Source: Streptomyces goshikiensis
GTDB lineage: Bacteria; Actinomycetota; Actinomycetes; Streptomycetales; Streptomycetaceae
DNA length: 64,000 bases
Direction: 5' to 3'
Assembly (NCBI RefSeq): GCF_014650555.1
Contig: NZ_BMVE01000004.1
Location: forward strand, 186,001 to 250,000
The notes beneath the pieces are model-generated. The model did not search any database. It had not been told where the DNA came from and worked only from the letters and a program-made list of their open reading frames with translations. The position numbers and the translations under genes are program-made. Positions 8,508 through 16,323 of the stretch are shown here, piece by piece. The first letter of the stretch is position 1. Every line of letters starts with the position of its first letter.

Positions 8508-8538
8508 GAGGGCCGCCGCACGGGGTGCGACGGCCCTC
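8508..8538 (-). terminator. Terminator hairpin after the class A PBP gene
   Basis: A 14-bp stem with one mismatch (8508-8521 with 8525-8538) and a GGG loop lies about 22 nt after the PBP stop codon on the minus strand. It separates that gene from the GT87 gene. Confidence 0.65.
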
Positions 8539-8559
8539 GTCAGCGCGGGGCGGGGCGGG

Positions 8560-11211
8560 TCAGCCCCCGGTACCGGCGGTGGTCCCGGTGGACGTGCCGC
8601 CCCAGCCGGTGATGCCGCCCGGCCGGCCCGGCTTGCCCGTGGGCGGCGACGGAGGCCCGGTGGGTCCGCCGTCGGCCCCTCCGCCGTTGACGCCTCCGCC
8701 GTTGGCCGCTCCGCCGTTGACACCCCCGCCGTTGACTCCGCCGTTGTCGGCGCCGCTGGTGGTGCCCCCGTTCGTCGTCGGGTCGTAGCACACCCGCCAC
8801 GGCTTGCAGGAGGGCTTGCCTCCGCCCGACGGGCTCGGGGAGACCGGGGGCGAGGTGCTCGGCGACGTGGACGGCGACGGCGGCGTGGACGGCGAGGGAG
8901 CGACCGAGGGGCTCGGGGAGGGCGCGCCGGAGGCGTCCGCGGTGACGCCGATGTCGTCGGGCTCGGGGAACTCCTTGGAGGGGAGTCCCTTGAGCGCCTC
9001 GCGCATGTACTCGGTCCAGATCACGGTCGGGATGTCACCACCGTGGATGGAGTCGACACCGCCCACGTGGTTCATGGACATGAGCTTCTTGTCCGCCGAG
9101 GTGGGGTCGGTACGGAACAGGGTGACCGCGGTGGACAGCTCCGGGGTGTAGCCGACGAACCAGGCCGACTTGTTCTTGTCGGTGGTGCCGGTCTTGCCCG
9201 CGACGGGCCGGTTGAGCTTCTTGGCCTTGACGCCGGTGCCGTTCTGGACGACGTTCTCCAGCACCTTGGTGACGTTGTCGGCGATGGCGTTGTCCATGGC
9301 GCGCTGCGCCTTGGGAGCCTCGAAGCCGGACAGCTCCTTGCCGTCCTGCTCGACCTTGGTCACCGAGAACGGCTCGTGGTGGGTACCGGAGGCGGCGAAG
9401 GTGGCGTACGAGTCGGCCATCCGGATGGCGCTGGGGGTGGAGGTGCCCAGCGCGAAGGAGGCGGTGTTGTCCGGGTCCATCGACTCGGTGAGGATGCCCG
9501 TGGACTTGGCCACGTCGCGGACCTTGCTGTGGCCGACGTCGAAGACGAGCTGCGCGAACGGAACGTTGATGGACTTCTCCATCGCCTCGTTCAGGGTCAC
9601 GTATCCGTAGGGGGTCGAGCTCTCGTTCTTCTGCTGGAACGGCTTGCCGTTGCTGCCCGTCAGCGGCTTGCCCTGACGGTTGTTGATCACGGTGAGGTCG
9701 TTGGCCGGGTACTTGCTGTCGACCGAGAGGCCCGACCCGTTCGAGTTCTGGGTGCCGTACTCCAGCGCCGCCGCCAGCACGTACGGCTTCCAGGTCGAGC
9801 CGACCGGTACACCGATGGTGTTGGCGTTGTTGGTGAAGTGTTTCTTGTCCCAGCCCGGACCGCCGTACATGGCCACGATCGCCCCGGACTTCACGTCCAC
9901 GGAGGCGGCGCCGAACTGCACGAAGGTGTCGTAGTCGGGACGCTTCTTCTCGTCGAGGAAGTCGTCGCGCGTCTCCTCGACGGCCTTGACCAGGGCGTCC
10001 ACCCTCGGCTTCTCGAAGGTGGTGTGGATCTGGTAGCCGCCCAGGGCCATCTTCTCGGCCGGGATGTCCTTGGTCTTCATCACGTACTGCTTGGCGGTCT
10101 CGACCAGGTAGCCGATCTGGCCGGACATGCCGCGGGCCATTTCGGAGTCCACCAGCTTGGGGAACTCCTTGATCTGGTCCCGGTCCGCCTTCTGCATCCG
10201 GCCGACCTGGACCTCGCGGTCCAGCACCCAGGCCCAGCGCTGCCGGGCTCGCTCGGTGTTGGCCTGCGGGGTGGCGGCGGTGCCGATGCCGCCGTCCGGG
10301 TTGTACAGGTTCGGCCCCTTGAGCACGGAGGCGAGGAAGGCGCTCTCGGAGGGCGTGAGCTCCTCGCAGTCCTTGCCGAAGTAGGCACGGGCCGCGGCCT
10401 GGATGCCGTAGGCGTCCCGGCCGTAGTACGCGGTGTTGAGGTAGCCCGCGAGGACGTCGTCCTTCTCGGCGCTCACACCCAGCTTTATTGCGATGAAGAG
10501 CTCGGTGACCTTGCGCTTGAGCGTCTGGTCGGAGTCGAGGTAGGTGTTCTTCACGTACTGCTGGGTGATGGTCGAGCCACCCTGGGTCGAGCCGCCCTTG
10601 GCCATGTTCCACACGGCGCGGGCGATACCCATGGGGTCGACGCCCTTGTCGGTCTCGAAGGACTCGTTCTCGGCCGAGATCACCGCGTCCTGCATCGAGC
10701 GGGGGATCTTGGAGATCGGGACGATCTGCCGGTTCATGGAACCGCCGGTCGCGACCATCTGGGTGCCGTCTGCCCAGAAGAAGACGTTGTTCTGCGCCTT
10801 GGCGGCCAGATTCGGGTTCGGCGTGTTCACCATGGCGATGCCGATGCCGGCGCCGGCGGTGACGACCGCGAAGAAGCCCAGCGCGGTGCCGCCGACGAGC
10901 TTCCAGGACGGCATGAAGCGCTTCCAGCCGTCCTTGTCGGACCGCGGGTAGTTGATCAGCCGCTTGTCCGGGCGCCCCGCACCCCTGCCCGCCTGACCGC
11001 GGCCACGGGGGCCGGACCCCCGCTGGGTGGATCTACGGGCATCGGCGCGGCCGGCCGGCTCGCCGTAAGGGACGCTCGGGGACGCGGTGGGTACGTCGCG
11101 TCCGGCGCCGGGGGCGCCCCGGCCTGGGCGCTGCTGGGCAGCCCGGCGGGTCGCGGCGCGGCTCCCGCCCTGGGGTTCGGGCTGGGGCGGTTTGCGGCGG
11201 TGCTCGCTCAT
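8560..11211 (-). CDS. Bifunctional class A penicillin-binding protein (transglycosylase/transpeptidase)
   Basis: The 883-residue enzyme polymerises glycan strands and cross-links them outside the membrane. It has a disordered, Arg-rich cytoplasmic N-terminus of about 100 residues, one membrane anchor (KLVGGTALGFFAVVTAGAG), then a GT51 domain with AENESFETDKGVDPMGIARA (catalytic Glu) and GGSTITQQYVKNTYL. The transpeptidase domain has STWK, SIN and GKTGTT as its SxxK, SxN and KTG motifs. The C-terminal 140 residues are a Pro/Ser-rich stretch followed by repeated GGVNGGG units, an unusual low-complexity tail. It is transcribed away from the PadR gene. Confidence 0.95.
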   Translation of the reverse strand: MSEHRRKPPQPEPQGGSRAATRRAAQQRPGRGAPGAGRDVPTASPSVPYGEPAGRADARRSTQRGSGPRGRGQAGRGAGRPDKRLINYPRSDKDGWKRFMPSWKLVGGTALGFFAVVTAGAGIGIAMVNTPNPNLAAKAQNNVFFWADGTQMVATGGSMNRQIVPISKIPRSMQDAVISAENESFETDKGVDPMGIARAVWNMAKGGSTQGGSTITQQYVKNTYLDSDQTLKRKVTELFIAIKLGVSAEKDDVLAGYLNTAYYGRDAYGIQAAARAYFGKDCEELTPSESAFLASVLKGPNLYNPDGGIGTAATPQANTERARQRWAWVLDREVQVGRMQKADRDQIKEFPKLVDSEMARGMSGQIGYLVETAKQYVMKTKDIPAEKMALGGYQIHTTFEKPRVDALVKAVEETRDDFLDEKKRPDYDTFVQFGAASVDVKSGAIVAMYGGPGWDKKHFTNNANTIGVPVGSTWKPYVLAAALEYGTQNSNGSGLSVDSKYPANDLTVINNRQGKPLTGSNGKPFQQKNESSTPYGYVTLNEAMEKSINVPFAQLVFDVGHSKVRDVAKSTGILTESMDPDNTASFALGTSTPSAIRMADSYATFAASGTHHEPFSVTKVEQDGKELSGFEAPKAQRAMDNAIADNVTKVLENVVQNGTGVKAKKLNRPVAGKTGTTDKNKSAWFVGYTPELSTAVTLFRTDPTSADKKLMSMNHVGGVDSIHGGDIPTVIWTEYMREALKGLPSKEFPEPDDIGVTADASGAPSPSPSVAPSPSTPPSPSTSPSTSPPVSPSPSGGGKPSCKPWRVCYDPTTNGGTTSGADNGGVNGGGVNGGAANGGGVNGGGADGGPTGPPSPPTGKPGRPGGITGWGGTSTGTTAGTGG

Positions 11212-11424
11212 CGAACGACTACTCCTCGGCCAGGCGAGTGGCCTGGAAGCGGCAGGTGAGTTCCGGTCCCCCCGGTGTCATGGCGCACAGACTACGCACG
11301 CTCAAAACCCATTCAGTGTCGAAGTTCACCCCAAATCAGGCAACTTGCCTCGTACGAATTGGTGATGTGATGCCGGTCACTACGCCATCTCTTGTCGCCG
11401 GGGGCAGCCCGTTCTATCGTCTGG

Positions 11425-11443
11425 ATGTATCGAGTCGATACAT
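11425..11443. promoter_or_regulatory. Palindromic operator upstream of the PadR gene
   Basis: This is a perfect 19-bp inverted repeat, ATGTATCGA-G-TCGATACAT, 42 nt before the padR start codon. The ATGTAT...ATACAT arms match the typical PadR-family operator, so autoregulation is likely. It lies where the core promoter would be expected. Confidence 0.75.
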
Positions 11444-11485
11444 CAGCTCGACATAAAGACTCAGGGGCGGAGGAGAGGCAGGCGG

Positions 11486-12088
11486 ATGAGCAGACGCTCA
11501 GGCATCCTCGAGTTCGCCGTCCTCGGCCTGCTTCGCGAATCCCCCATGCACGGCTACGAGCTGCGCAAGCGGCTCAACACCTCGCTGGGTGTGTTCAGGG
11601 CGTTCAGCTACGGGACGCTCTATCCCTGCCTCAAGACGCTGGTCGCCAACGGCTGGTTGATCGAGGAACCGGGCAGCGCCCCGGAAGACGCTCTCGCCGC
11701 TTCACTCGCAGGGCGCCGCGCCAAGATCGTCTACCGGTTGACGGCGGCGGGTAAGGAGCACTTCGAGGAGCTCCTTTCCCACACCGGGCCGGACACCTGG
11801 GAAGACGAGTCCTTCGCCGCCCGCTTCGCCTTCTTCGGCCAGACCGAACGTGAAGTGCGGATGCGGGTGCTGGAGGGTCGCCGCAGCCGGCTGGAAGAGC
11901 GCCTGGAGAAGATGCGGGCCTCGCTCGCCCGCACGCGGGAACGCCTCGACGACTACACGCTTGAACTGCAGCGACACGGAATGGAATCCGTGGAGCGCGA
12001 AGTCCGCTGGCTGAACGAGCTGATCGAGAGCGAGCGGGCGGGACGGGACAAGAGAAATCCCGGCCCGCCCGACGAAACTGCAAAGTGA
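11486..12088 (+). CDS. PadR family transcriptional regulator
   Basis: The 200-residue protein has the PadR winged helix at the N-terminus ([20 protein letters not shown], then [19 protein letters not shown]) and a C-terminal helical, probably coiled-coil, dimerisation part ([22 protein letters not shown]). PadR proteins are usually repressors that respond to small ligands. A GGAGGAGAGG-like ribosome-binding site precedes ATG 11486. It sits 50 nt upstream of inositol-phosphate synthase in the same orientation, a conserved Streptomyces pair, so it may control ino1 as well as itself. Confidence 0.9.
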   Translation: MSRRSGILEFAVLGLLRESPMHGYELRKRLNTSLGVFRAFSYGTLYPCLKTLVANGWLIEEPGSAPEDALAASLAGRRAKIVYRLTAAGKEHFEELLSHTGPDTWEDESFAARFAFFGQTEREVRMRVLEGRRSRLEERLEKMRASLARTRERLDDYTLELQRHGMESVEREVRWLNELIESERAGRDKRNPGPPDETAK

Positions 12089-12138
12089 GGTCTGCGGTCT
12101 CGCAGACCTCGTCCGAGAACAAACAGGGAGCAACCGGA

Positions 12139-13221
12139 ATGGGTTCGGTTCGCGTAGCCATCGTCGGCGTGGGCAACTGCGCCGCCTCGCTGGTGCAGGG
12201 CGTCGAGTACTACAAGGACGCCGACCCGGCGGCCAAGGTCCCCGGTCTGATGCACGTCCAGTTCGGCGACTACCACGTGCGTGACATCGAGTTCGTCGCC
12301 GCGTTCGACGTCGACGCGAAGAAGGTCGGCCTCGACCTCTCCGACGCCATCGGCGCCAGCGAGAACAACACCATCAAGATCTGCGACGTCCCGAACGCCG
12401 GTGTGACCGTTCAGCGCGGCCACACCTACGACGGTCTGGGCAAGTACTACCGCATGACCATCGAGGAGTCCGCCGAGGCTCCGGTCGACGTGGTGCAGAT
12501 CCTCAAGGACCGCCAGGTCGACGTTCTGATCTGCTACCTGCCCGTCGGTTCCGAGGACGCTGCGAAGTTCTACGCGCAGTGCGCCATCGACGCCAAGGTC
12601 GCGTTCGTCAACGCCCTCCCGGTCTTCATCGCCGGCACCAAGGAGTGGGCGGACAAGTTCACCGAGGCCGGTGTCCCGATCGTCGGCGACGACATCAAGT
12701 CGCAGGTCGGCGCCACCATCACGCACCGCGTGATGGCGAAGCTGTTCGAGGACCGCGGTGTCCGTCTTGAGCGCACCATGCAGCTCAACGTCGGCGGCAA
12801 CATGGACTTCAAGAACATGCTGGAGCGCGACCGCCTGGAGTCGAAGAAGATCTCCAAGACGCAGGCCGTCACCTCGCAGATCCCCGACCGTGAGCTCGGC
12901 GAGAAGAACGTCCACATCGGCCCGTCCGACTACGTCGCGTGGCTCGACGACCGCAAGTGGGCCTACGTCCGCCTCGAAGGCCGCGCCTTCGGCGATGTCC
13001 CGCTGAACCTTGAGTACAAGCTTGAGGTGTGGGACTCCCCGAACTCCGCCGGTGTCATCATCGACGCCCTGCGCGCCGCGAAGATCGCCAAGGACCGCGG
13101 TATCGGTGGCCCGATCCTGTCGGCTTCCAGCTACTTCATGAAGTCCCCGCCGGTGCAGTACTTCGACGACGAGGCCCTGGCCAACGTCGAGAAGTTCATC
13201 AAGGGCGAGGTCGAGCGCTAG
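12139..13221 (+). CDS. ino1: Inositol-3-phosphate synthase
   Basis: It converts glucose-6-phosphate to myo-inositol-3-phosphate using NAD, the first step toward mycothiol and phosphatidylinositol. The 360-residue product starts [20 protein letters not shown], the Rossmann nucleotide loop, and has [34 protein letters not shown] and [13 protein letters not shown], all diagnostic. The start at 12139 is preferred over an upstream in-frame start at 12085, which overlaps the padR end. Mycothiol production gives a thematic link to the trxBA redox module at 24.5 kb. A strong terminator follows. Confidence 0.95.
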   Translation: MGSVRVAIVGVGNCAASLVQGVEYYKDADPAAKVPGLMHVQFGDYHVRDIEFVAAFDVDAKKVGLDLSDAIGASENNTIKICDVPNAGVTVQRGHTYDGLGKYYRMTIEESAEAPVDVVQILKDRQVDVLICYLPVGSEDAAKFYAQCAIDAKVAFVNALPVFIAGTKEWADKFTEAGVPIVGDDIKSQVGATITHRVMAKLFEDRGVRLERTMQLNVGGNMDFKNMLERDRLESKKISKTQAVTSQIPDRELGEKNVHIGPSDYVAWLDDRKWAYVRLEGRAFGDVPLNLEYKLEVWDSPNSAGVIIDALRAAKIAKDRGIGGPILSASSYFMKSPPVQYFDDEALANVEKFIKGEVER

Positions 13222-13268
13222 TCGAACCCCAAGGGTCCGCGAGGACACCTGGACTTCGGCTGTTCTTC

Positions 13269-13309
13269 CGCGGAGGGTCCCCGGGCAATACGCCCGGGGA
13301 CCCTCCGCG
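13269..13309 (+). terminator. Intrinsic terminator after ino1
   Basis: A perfect 18-bp GC-rich stem (13269-13286 with 13292-13309) with a 5-nt loop lies about 50 nt after the ino1 stop, immediately before the MFS gene start. Confidence 0.85.
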
Positions 13310-13312
13310 TAT

Positions 13313-14596
13313 GTGACCCTTGCCCTCATGCCTGTCGTACGTGATCTGCGCGTACTCCTGCGCTTGAGGGATTTCCGCAATCTGCTCGCCGTACGGCTGC
13401 TTTCCCAGGCCGCGGACGGCGTGTACCAGGTCGCGCTCGCCACGTACGTGGTCTTCTCCCCGGAGAAGCAGGCCTCGCCCGCGGCCATCGCCTCGGCCAT
13501 GGCGGTCCTGCTCCTGCCCTACTCGGTGATCGGCCCCTTCGCCGGCGTGCTGCTGGACCGCTGGCGGCGCCGCCAGGTCTTCCTCTACGGCAACCTGCTG
13601 CGGGCCGTCCTGGCCTGCGTCACCGGCCTGCTGATCGTCGCGCACGTCCCCGACTGGCTCTTCTACGCCTCCGCCCTGTCGGTGACCGCCGTCAACCGCT
13701 TCGTCCTGGCCGGACTCGCCGCCTCGCTGCCCCGGGTCGTCGGCTCGGACCAGCTGGTCACCGCCAATGCCCTGTCGCCCACCGCCGGGACCCTCGCGGC
13801 GACCGCCGGCGGGGGACTGGCCTTCCTCGTACGGCTGCTGGCCTCGGGCTCCAATGCCCTCGTCGTCCTGCTCGGGGCCCTGCTGTATCTGGCCGCCGCC
13901 CTGATGTCGCTGCGCCTGGCCATCGGGCTCCTGGGACCCGACCACCCCCCTGGCCACACCCACCCGTCCGTAGCCGAGGGGATCGCCCTGACCGTCCGGG
14001 GCATGACCGAGGGCCTGCGGCACCTGGCCGAACGGCGCGAGGCCGCCCAGGCGCTCGCAGCGATGACCATGATGCGGTTCTGCTACGGCGCGCTGACGGT
14101 CATGCTGCTGACCCTCTGCCGCTACTCCTGGTCGGACAACGAGTCGGACGGCCTGGCCCTGCTGGGCATCGCGGTCGGCGTCTCCGGCGCCGGATTCTTC
14201 ACGGCAGCCGTCATCACGCCCTGGCTCGTGGGCCGGCTGGGCACGCGCGGCTGGATCACGGCCTGCTCCGCCGGCGCCGCGGTCCTGGTCCCCGCACTGG
14301 GCCTGTTCTTCGCCCCGGGCCCGATGCTGGCCGCCGCCTTCGTACTGGGCCTCGCCACCCAGGGCGCCAAGATCTCCACCGACACCGTCGTGCAGTCACA
14401 GGTGGACGACGAGTTCCGGGGGCGCGTTTTCTCCGTCTACGACGTGCTGTTCAACGTCGCGTTCGTCGGGGCCGCCGCGGTCGCCTCCCTGATGCTTCCC
14501 GCCGACGGCCAGTCGGTCGTACTGATCATGAGCGTGTCCGTCGTGTACGCCGTGACCGCGGCGCTCCTGCGGCGCCAGGGCCGATGTTTCACGTGA
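13313..14596 (+). CDS. MFS transporter
   Basis: The 427-residue membrane protein has about twelve hydrophobic segments. The loop between helices 2 and 3 has GVLLDRWRRRQVFLYGN, the MFS motif A (G-x-x-x-D-R-x-x-R-R). It resembles uncharacterised drug-efflux-type MFS proteins. The start is GTG 13313 or, almost as likely, ATG 13328 (MPVVRDLRVLLRLRD), since GTG 13313 directly abuts the preceding terminator. The C-terminus reads RCFT and the stop codon lies inside a parS site. The substrate is not predictable. Confidence 0.85.
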   Translation: MTLALMPVVRDLRVLLRLRDFRNLLAVRLLSQAADGVYQVALATYVVFSPEKQASPAAIASAMAVLLLPYSVIGPFAGVLLDRWRRRQVFLYGNLLRAVLACVTGLLIVAHVPDWLFYASALSVTAVNRFVLAGLAASLPRVVGSDQLVTANALSPTAGTLAATAGGGLAFLVRLLASGSNALVVLLGALLYLAAALMSLRLAIGLLGPDHPPGHTHPSVAEGIALTVRGMTEGLRHLAERREAAQALAAMTMMRFCYGALTVMLLTLCRYSWSDNESDGLALLGIAVGVSGAGFFTAAVITPWLVGRLGTRGWITACSAGAAVLVPALGLFFAPGPMLAAAFVLGLATQGAKISTDTVVQSQVDDEFRGRVFSVYDVLFNVAFVGAAAVASLMLPADGQSVVLIMSVSVVYAVTAALLRRQGRCFT

Positions 14597-14599
14597 AAC
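14586..14599. other. parS: parS site 3 (overlaps the MFS stop codon)
   Basis: A perfect GTTTCACGTGAAAC at the centre of a 24-bp perfect palindrome (14581-14604). The TGA stop of the MFS gene (14594-14596) is made of parS bases. Confidence 0.93.
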
Positions 14600-14629
14600 A
14601 TCGGCTCGGGCTGACCCGCTCCGGCTGAT

Positions 14630-14643
14630 GTTTCACGTGAAAC
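14630..14643. other. parS: parS site 4
   Basis: A perfect GTTTCACGTGAAAC in the gap between the convergent MFS and pcnA genes. It is the middle member of a three-site cluster spanning 81 bp. Confidence 0.93.
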
Positions 14644-14652
14644 GGGGTCGAT

Positions 14653-14666
14653 GTTTCACGTGAAAC
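14653..14666. other. parS: parS site 5
   Basis: A perfect GTTTCACGTGAAAC only 9 bp after site 4. It lies at the centre of a perfect 32-bp palindrome (14644-14675) that could also act as a terminator for the pcnA transcript, which ends at 14697. Confidence 0.93.
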
Positions 14667-14696
14667 ATCGACCCCGCCGACCGCTGCGGTCCGGTG

Positions 14697-16139
14697 TCAG
14701 GCCTGTGCGGCCCACCACTCCTTCAGAGCCGTGACCGCCGCTTCGTGCCCCATCGGGCCGTTCTCCAGCCGCAGGTCCAGCAGGAACGCGTACGCCTTGC
14801 CGATCACCGGGCCGGGGCCGACGCCCAGCACCTGCTGGATCTCGTTGCCGTCCAGGTCGGGCCGGATCGCGTCGAGCTGCTCCTGCTCCTTGAGCTGCTC
14901 GATGCGCTCCTCCAGGCCGTCATAGGTCCGGGAGAGCGCGTTGGCCTTGCGCTTGTTGCGGGTGGTGCAGTCCGAGCGGGTCAGCTTGTGCAGGCGCTCC
15001 AGGAGGGGACCCGCGTCACGGACGTAGCGCCGTACCGCGGAGTCCGTCCACTCGCCGTCCCCGTAGCCGTGGAAGCGCAGGTGCAGCTCCACCAGCCGGG
15101 ACACGTCCTTGATCATGTCGTTGGAGTACTTCAGCGCGGTCATGCGCTTCTTGGTCATCTTCGCGCCCACCACCTCGTGGTGGTGGAAGGAGACCCGGCC
15201 ATCGCTCTCGAACCGGCGGGTGCGGGGCTTGCCGATGTCGTGCAGCAGGGCGGCCAGCCGCAGCACCAGGTCCGGACCGTCCTCCTCCAGGGCGATCGCC
15301 TGCTCCAGCACGATCAGCGAGTGGTCGTAGACGTCCTTGTGCCGGTGGTGCTCGTCACTCTCAAGCCGAAGCGCGGGCAGCTCGGGCAGCACGTGGTCGG
15401 CCAGGCCGCTGTCCACCAGCAGGCCGAGCCCCTTGCGGGGGTTCGCCGACAGCAGCAGCTTGTTCAGCTCGCCCTGCACCCGCTCCGCGGAGACGATCTC
15501 GATCCGGTCGGCCATCGCCGTCATCGCGGCCACGACCTCGGGAGCCACCTCGAAGTCCAGCTGGGCGGCGAACCGGGCCGCGCGCAGCATGCGCAGCGGA
15601 TCGTCCGAGAACGAGTCCTCCGGCGTGCCAGGGGTGCGCAGGATGCCCGCCTGGAGGTCTTCCAGGCCCCCGTGCGGGTCCACGAACTCCTTCTCGGGCA
15701 GCGCGACGGCCATCGCGTTCACCGTGAAGTCGCGGCGGACCAGGTCCTCCTCGATCGAGTCGCCGTAGGAGACCTCCGGCTTGCGCGAGGTCCGGTCGTA
15801 GGACTCGGACCGGTAGGTGGTCACCTCGATCTGGAAGCCGAGCTTGTGGGCGCCGACGGTGCCGAAGGCGATCCCCACGTCCCACACCGAGTCGGCCCAC
15901 GGCCGGACGATCTTCAGGACGTCCTCGGGGCGGGCGTCGGTGGTGAAGTCGAGGTCGTTGCCGAGCCGCCCGAGCAGCGCGTCGCGGACGGACCCCCCGA
16001 CCAGGGCAAGACGGAATCCCGCCTCCTGGAAACGGCGGCCGAGCTCGTCGGCGACAGGGGCGACCCGCAGCAGTTCACTCACCGCTCGGCGCTGCACCTG
16101 ACTCAGGGCACTGGGGTTGTCTTCATTGGCGTTCGGCAC
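14697..16139 (-). CDS. pcnA: CCA tRNA nucleotidyltransferase / poly(A) polymerase-type enzyme
   Basis: This class II nucleotidyltransferase either adds or repairs tRNA 3' CCA ends or adds poly(A). The 480-residue product has the head-domain motif LVGGSVRDALLGRLGNDLDF, with the catalytic DxD in NDLDFTTD, then EEDLVRRDFTVNAMA, RAARFAAQLDF and a C-terminal HD domain (LLHDIGKPRTRR, VSFHHHEVVGA). The GTG start at 16139 gives MPNANEDNPSALSQVQRR, the usual Streptomyces N-terminus; upstream frame to 16343 is not convincing. It is divergent from the DUF6049 gene, as in the mycobacterial pcnA-mviN neighbourhood. Confidence 0.92.
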   Translation of the reverse strand: MPNANEDNPSALSQVQRRAVSELLRVAPVADELGRRFQEAGFRLALVGGSVRDALLGRLGNDLDFTTDARPEDVLKIVRPWADSVWDVGIAFGTVGAHKLGFQIEVTTYRSESYDRTSRKPEVSYGDSIEEDLVRRDFTVNAMAVALPEKEFVDPHGGLEDLQAGILRTPGTPEDSFSDDPLRMLRAARFAAQLDFEVAPEVVAAMTAMADRIEIVSAERVQGELNKLLLSANPRKGLGLLVDSGLADHVLPELPALRLESDEHHRHKDVYDHSLIVLEQAIALEEDGPDLVLRLAALLHDIGKPRTRRFESDGRVSFHHHEVVGAKMTKKRMTALKYSNDMIKDVSRLVELHLRFHGYGDGEWTDSAVRRYVRDAGPLLERLHKLTRSDCTTRNKRKANALSRTYDGLEERIEQLKEQEQLDAIRPDLDGNEIQQVLGVGPGPVIGKAYAFLLDLRLENGPMGHEAAVTALKEWWAAQA

Positions 16140-16323
16140 AACAGAAAAGGGTACGTGCCCGGCCCGGCGGGAGCTCCCTCGTTTGTGACCACCCCGGCAC
16201 ACGGCGGCGGGCGGGCGGACCCGATCATGTGGAGCAAGGCGCGGCACTCGCGCACAGCGGGTCTCGTTACCATGCGTGGACGCACAAACGACGACCACTG
16301 ACACTTCGAGGACGGGCGGGCGC

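Noticed and set aside
16140..16323. Search for a Nudix (mutT4-like) gene between pcnA and the DUF6049 gene, as in mycobacteria
   Set aside because: The gap is under 200 bp and has no coding frame with a Nudix box, so the gene is absent here.
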